Origin: Candidatus Saccharimonadota bacterium
GTDB taxonomy: Bacteria; Patescibacteriota; Saccharimonadia; Saccharimonadales; Saccharimonadaceae
Direction of reading: 5' to 3'
NCBI GenBank assembly: GCA_003545655.1
Contig: DODJ01000084.1
Span: forward strand, 1 to 14,927
DNA length: 14,927 nt
Below are positions 14,127 to 14,927 of this stretch, piece by piece. The notes beneath the pieces were generated by a model. The model saw nothing but the letters and a program-made list of their open reading frames with translations, ran no database searches and had not been told where the DNA came from. Numbering within the stretch: the stretch's first letter is position 1; each line of letters starts with the position of its first letter. The position numbers were made by a program, and so were the translations under genes.

Positions 14127-14927
14127 TACGGCCTTAATCCGCCGTATCCCGGCGCTTGAGGCTTCTTCTTTGGTGATCTTAAACCTCTTACCGCCTTCCG
14201 CAAGTTGCCCGGTATGGTCAACGTGTGGACCGCCACAAATTTCAAGACTCACGATATGGTCATCTGGGCCCATTTGATACACTTTCACCTCAGTATCATA
14301 GCGTTCGCCAAACGGACCAATCGCACCCATATCCAAGGCTTCTTGGGTTGGATACATTTTAAAACCAACCGGAAGATCTTCCGCAATCCAGCCGTTCACG
14401 AGCTCTTCGGCTTTATCAAGTTCCTCGCGCGTTACCTTACGGTCAAAGCTAAAGTCAAAGCGAAGGCGATCTTCGGTAATATTACTTCCGTGTTGTTGAA
14501 TACCTGTACCAATGATTTCGCGGAGTGCCGATTGCAACAGGTGTGTTGCGGTGTGATACTTGAGGTGAATGGGGTTTTGGCCACCAAGTCCACCTTTAAA
14601 TTCACCTTTCGTAGCCGTACGCGAGCGGTTGCGCTGTTCTTCCATGTTGGCGTCGAACTCTTCACGCCAGTTTTCGGACAGCTCAATGCCCTGCTTAAAC
14701 GCTTCTTCCGTAGAAAGCTCAACAGGGAACCCGTAGGTGTCATACAGGGTAAATAGTTCAGCACCCGTTACACCATCTGCCGCAAATTTCGTAAGCTGCT
14801 GAAGGCCTTTTCGAAGTGTCTGGCGGAATACTTTTTCTTCTTTCACTAGTACGGCAATAATCGTCTCGCGGTTTTCGGCAACTTCAGGATAGTCTGTAGC
14901 GTACAAGTCGGCAATTACCGGCACAAT
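14118..14927 (-). CDS. alaS: Alanyl-tRNA synthetase, C-terminal part (5' end outside window)
   Basis: The frame is open to the window edge; 269 residues are visible, starting in IVPVIADLY, close to the end of the tRNA-recognition region. Present: the LYDTYGFPVEL linker, then the editing domain that deacylates mischarged tRNA(Ala), with the metal ligands of HTATH (H125 and H129 counted from the first visible residue) and CGGPH (C231, H235). The protein stops immediately after SSAGIRRIKAVLA, which in typical roughly 870-residue AlaRS is followed by a helical linker and the C-Ala domain. So this AlaRS appears naturally short at the C-terminus. The stop overlaps the convergent 308-aa gene by 9 bp. 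The true start and aminoacylation core are not in the window. Confidence 0.95.
   Translation of the reverse strand: MVPVIADLYATDYPEVAENRETIIAVLVKEEKVFRQTLRKGLQQLTKFAADGVTGAELFTLYDTYGFPVELSTEEAFKQGIELSENWREEFDANMEEQRNRSRTATKGEFKGGLGGQNPIHLKYHTATHLLQSALREIIGTGIQQHGSNITEDRLRFDFSFDRKVTREELDKAEELVNGWIAEDLPVGFKMYPTQEALDMGAIGPFGERYDTEVKVYQMGPDDHIVSLEICGGPHVDHTGQLAEGGKRFKITKEEASSAGIRRIKAVLA

Overview
The window reads as a piece of a small-genome Patescibacteria (CPR) chromosome, most likely Candidatus Saccharibacteria (TM7). That is an inference from the gene set: a type IV pilin fragment, an FtsA-like ATPase beside a large membrane-anchored protein that I associate with this phylum, an SbcB-type exonuclease I, a LysM-CHAP cell wall hydrolase, MltG, and a short AlaRS. 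TGA is used as a normal stop (ruvX, mltG), which argues against the CPR groups that recode it. Genes are tightly packed. Several neighbouring genes converge and overlap at their 3' ends.

Layout. 1-456: 3' end of a pilin gene (+), sharing a TTAA with the stop of uvrA (-, 453-3266). 3388-3654: a small two-helix membrane protein (+) with its own promoter, overlapping the tail of sbcB (-, 3599-5017) by 56 bp. 5018-5620: a 600-bp gap with no ordinary gene. It holds a complete minus-strand transcription unit: a perfect TTGACA-17-TATAAT promoter, about 510 nt of dense helices closed by a 17-bp end-to-end inverted repeat, and an intrinsic terminator. Three tiny ATGA-linked reading frames lie inside it. 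5621-6916: obg (-). 7033-7066: terminator. 7082-8338: LysM-CHAP hydrolase (-) behind a strong promoter and a long structured leader. 8545-13120: a four-gene minus-strand operon, ftsA-like, membrane-anchored unknown, ruvX, mltG, with a 2-bp gap and then two 8-bp overlaps. 13200-14126: an unrecognised 308-aa protein (+), divergent from the ftsA-like gene. 14118-14927: 3' part of alaS (-).

How the genes fit together. uvrA and sbcB belong to DNA repair, ruvX to RNA or junction processing, and obg to ribosome assembly. The ftsA-like gene, the 562-aa envelope protein, mltG and the LysM-CHAP hydrolase form a division and peptidoglycan theme. Four genes (uvrA, sbcB, obg and the 308-aa gene) carry a consensus -10 box only 6-9 nt before ATG and no Shine-Dalgarno, which points to leaderless or nearly leaderless mRNAs. 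By contrast, the CHAP hydrolase transcript appears to have a leader of about 146 nt or more. The best candidate for something undescribed is the structured transcript at 5063-5573.
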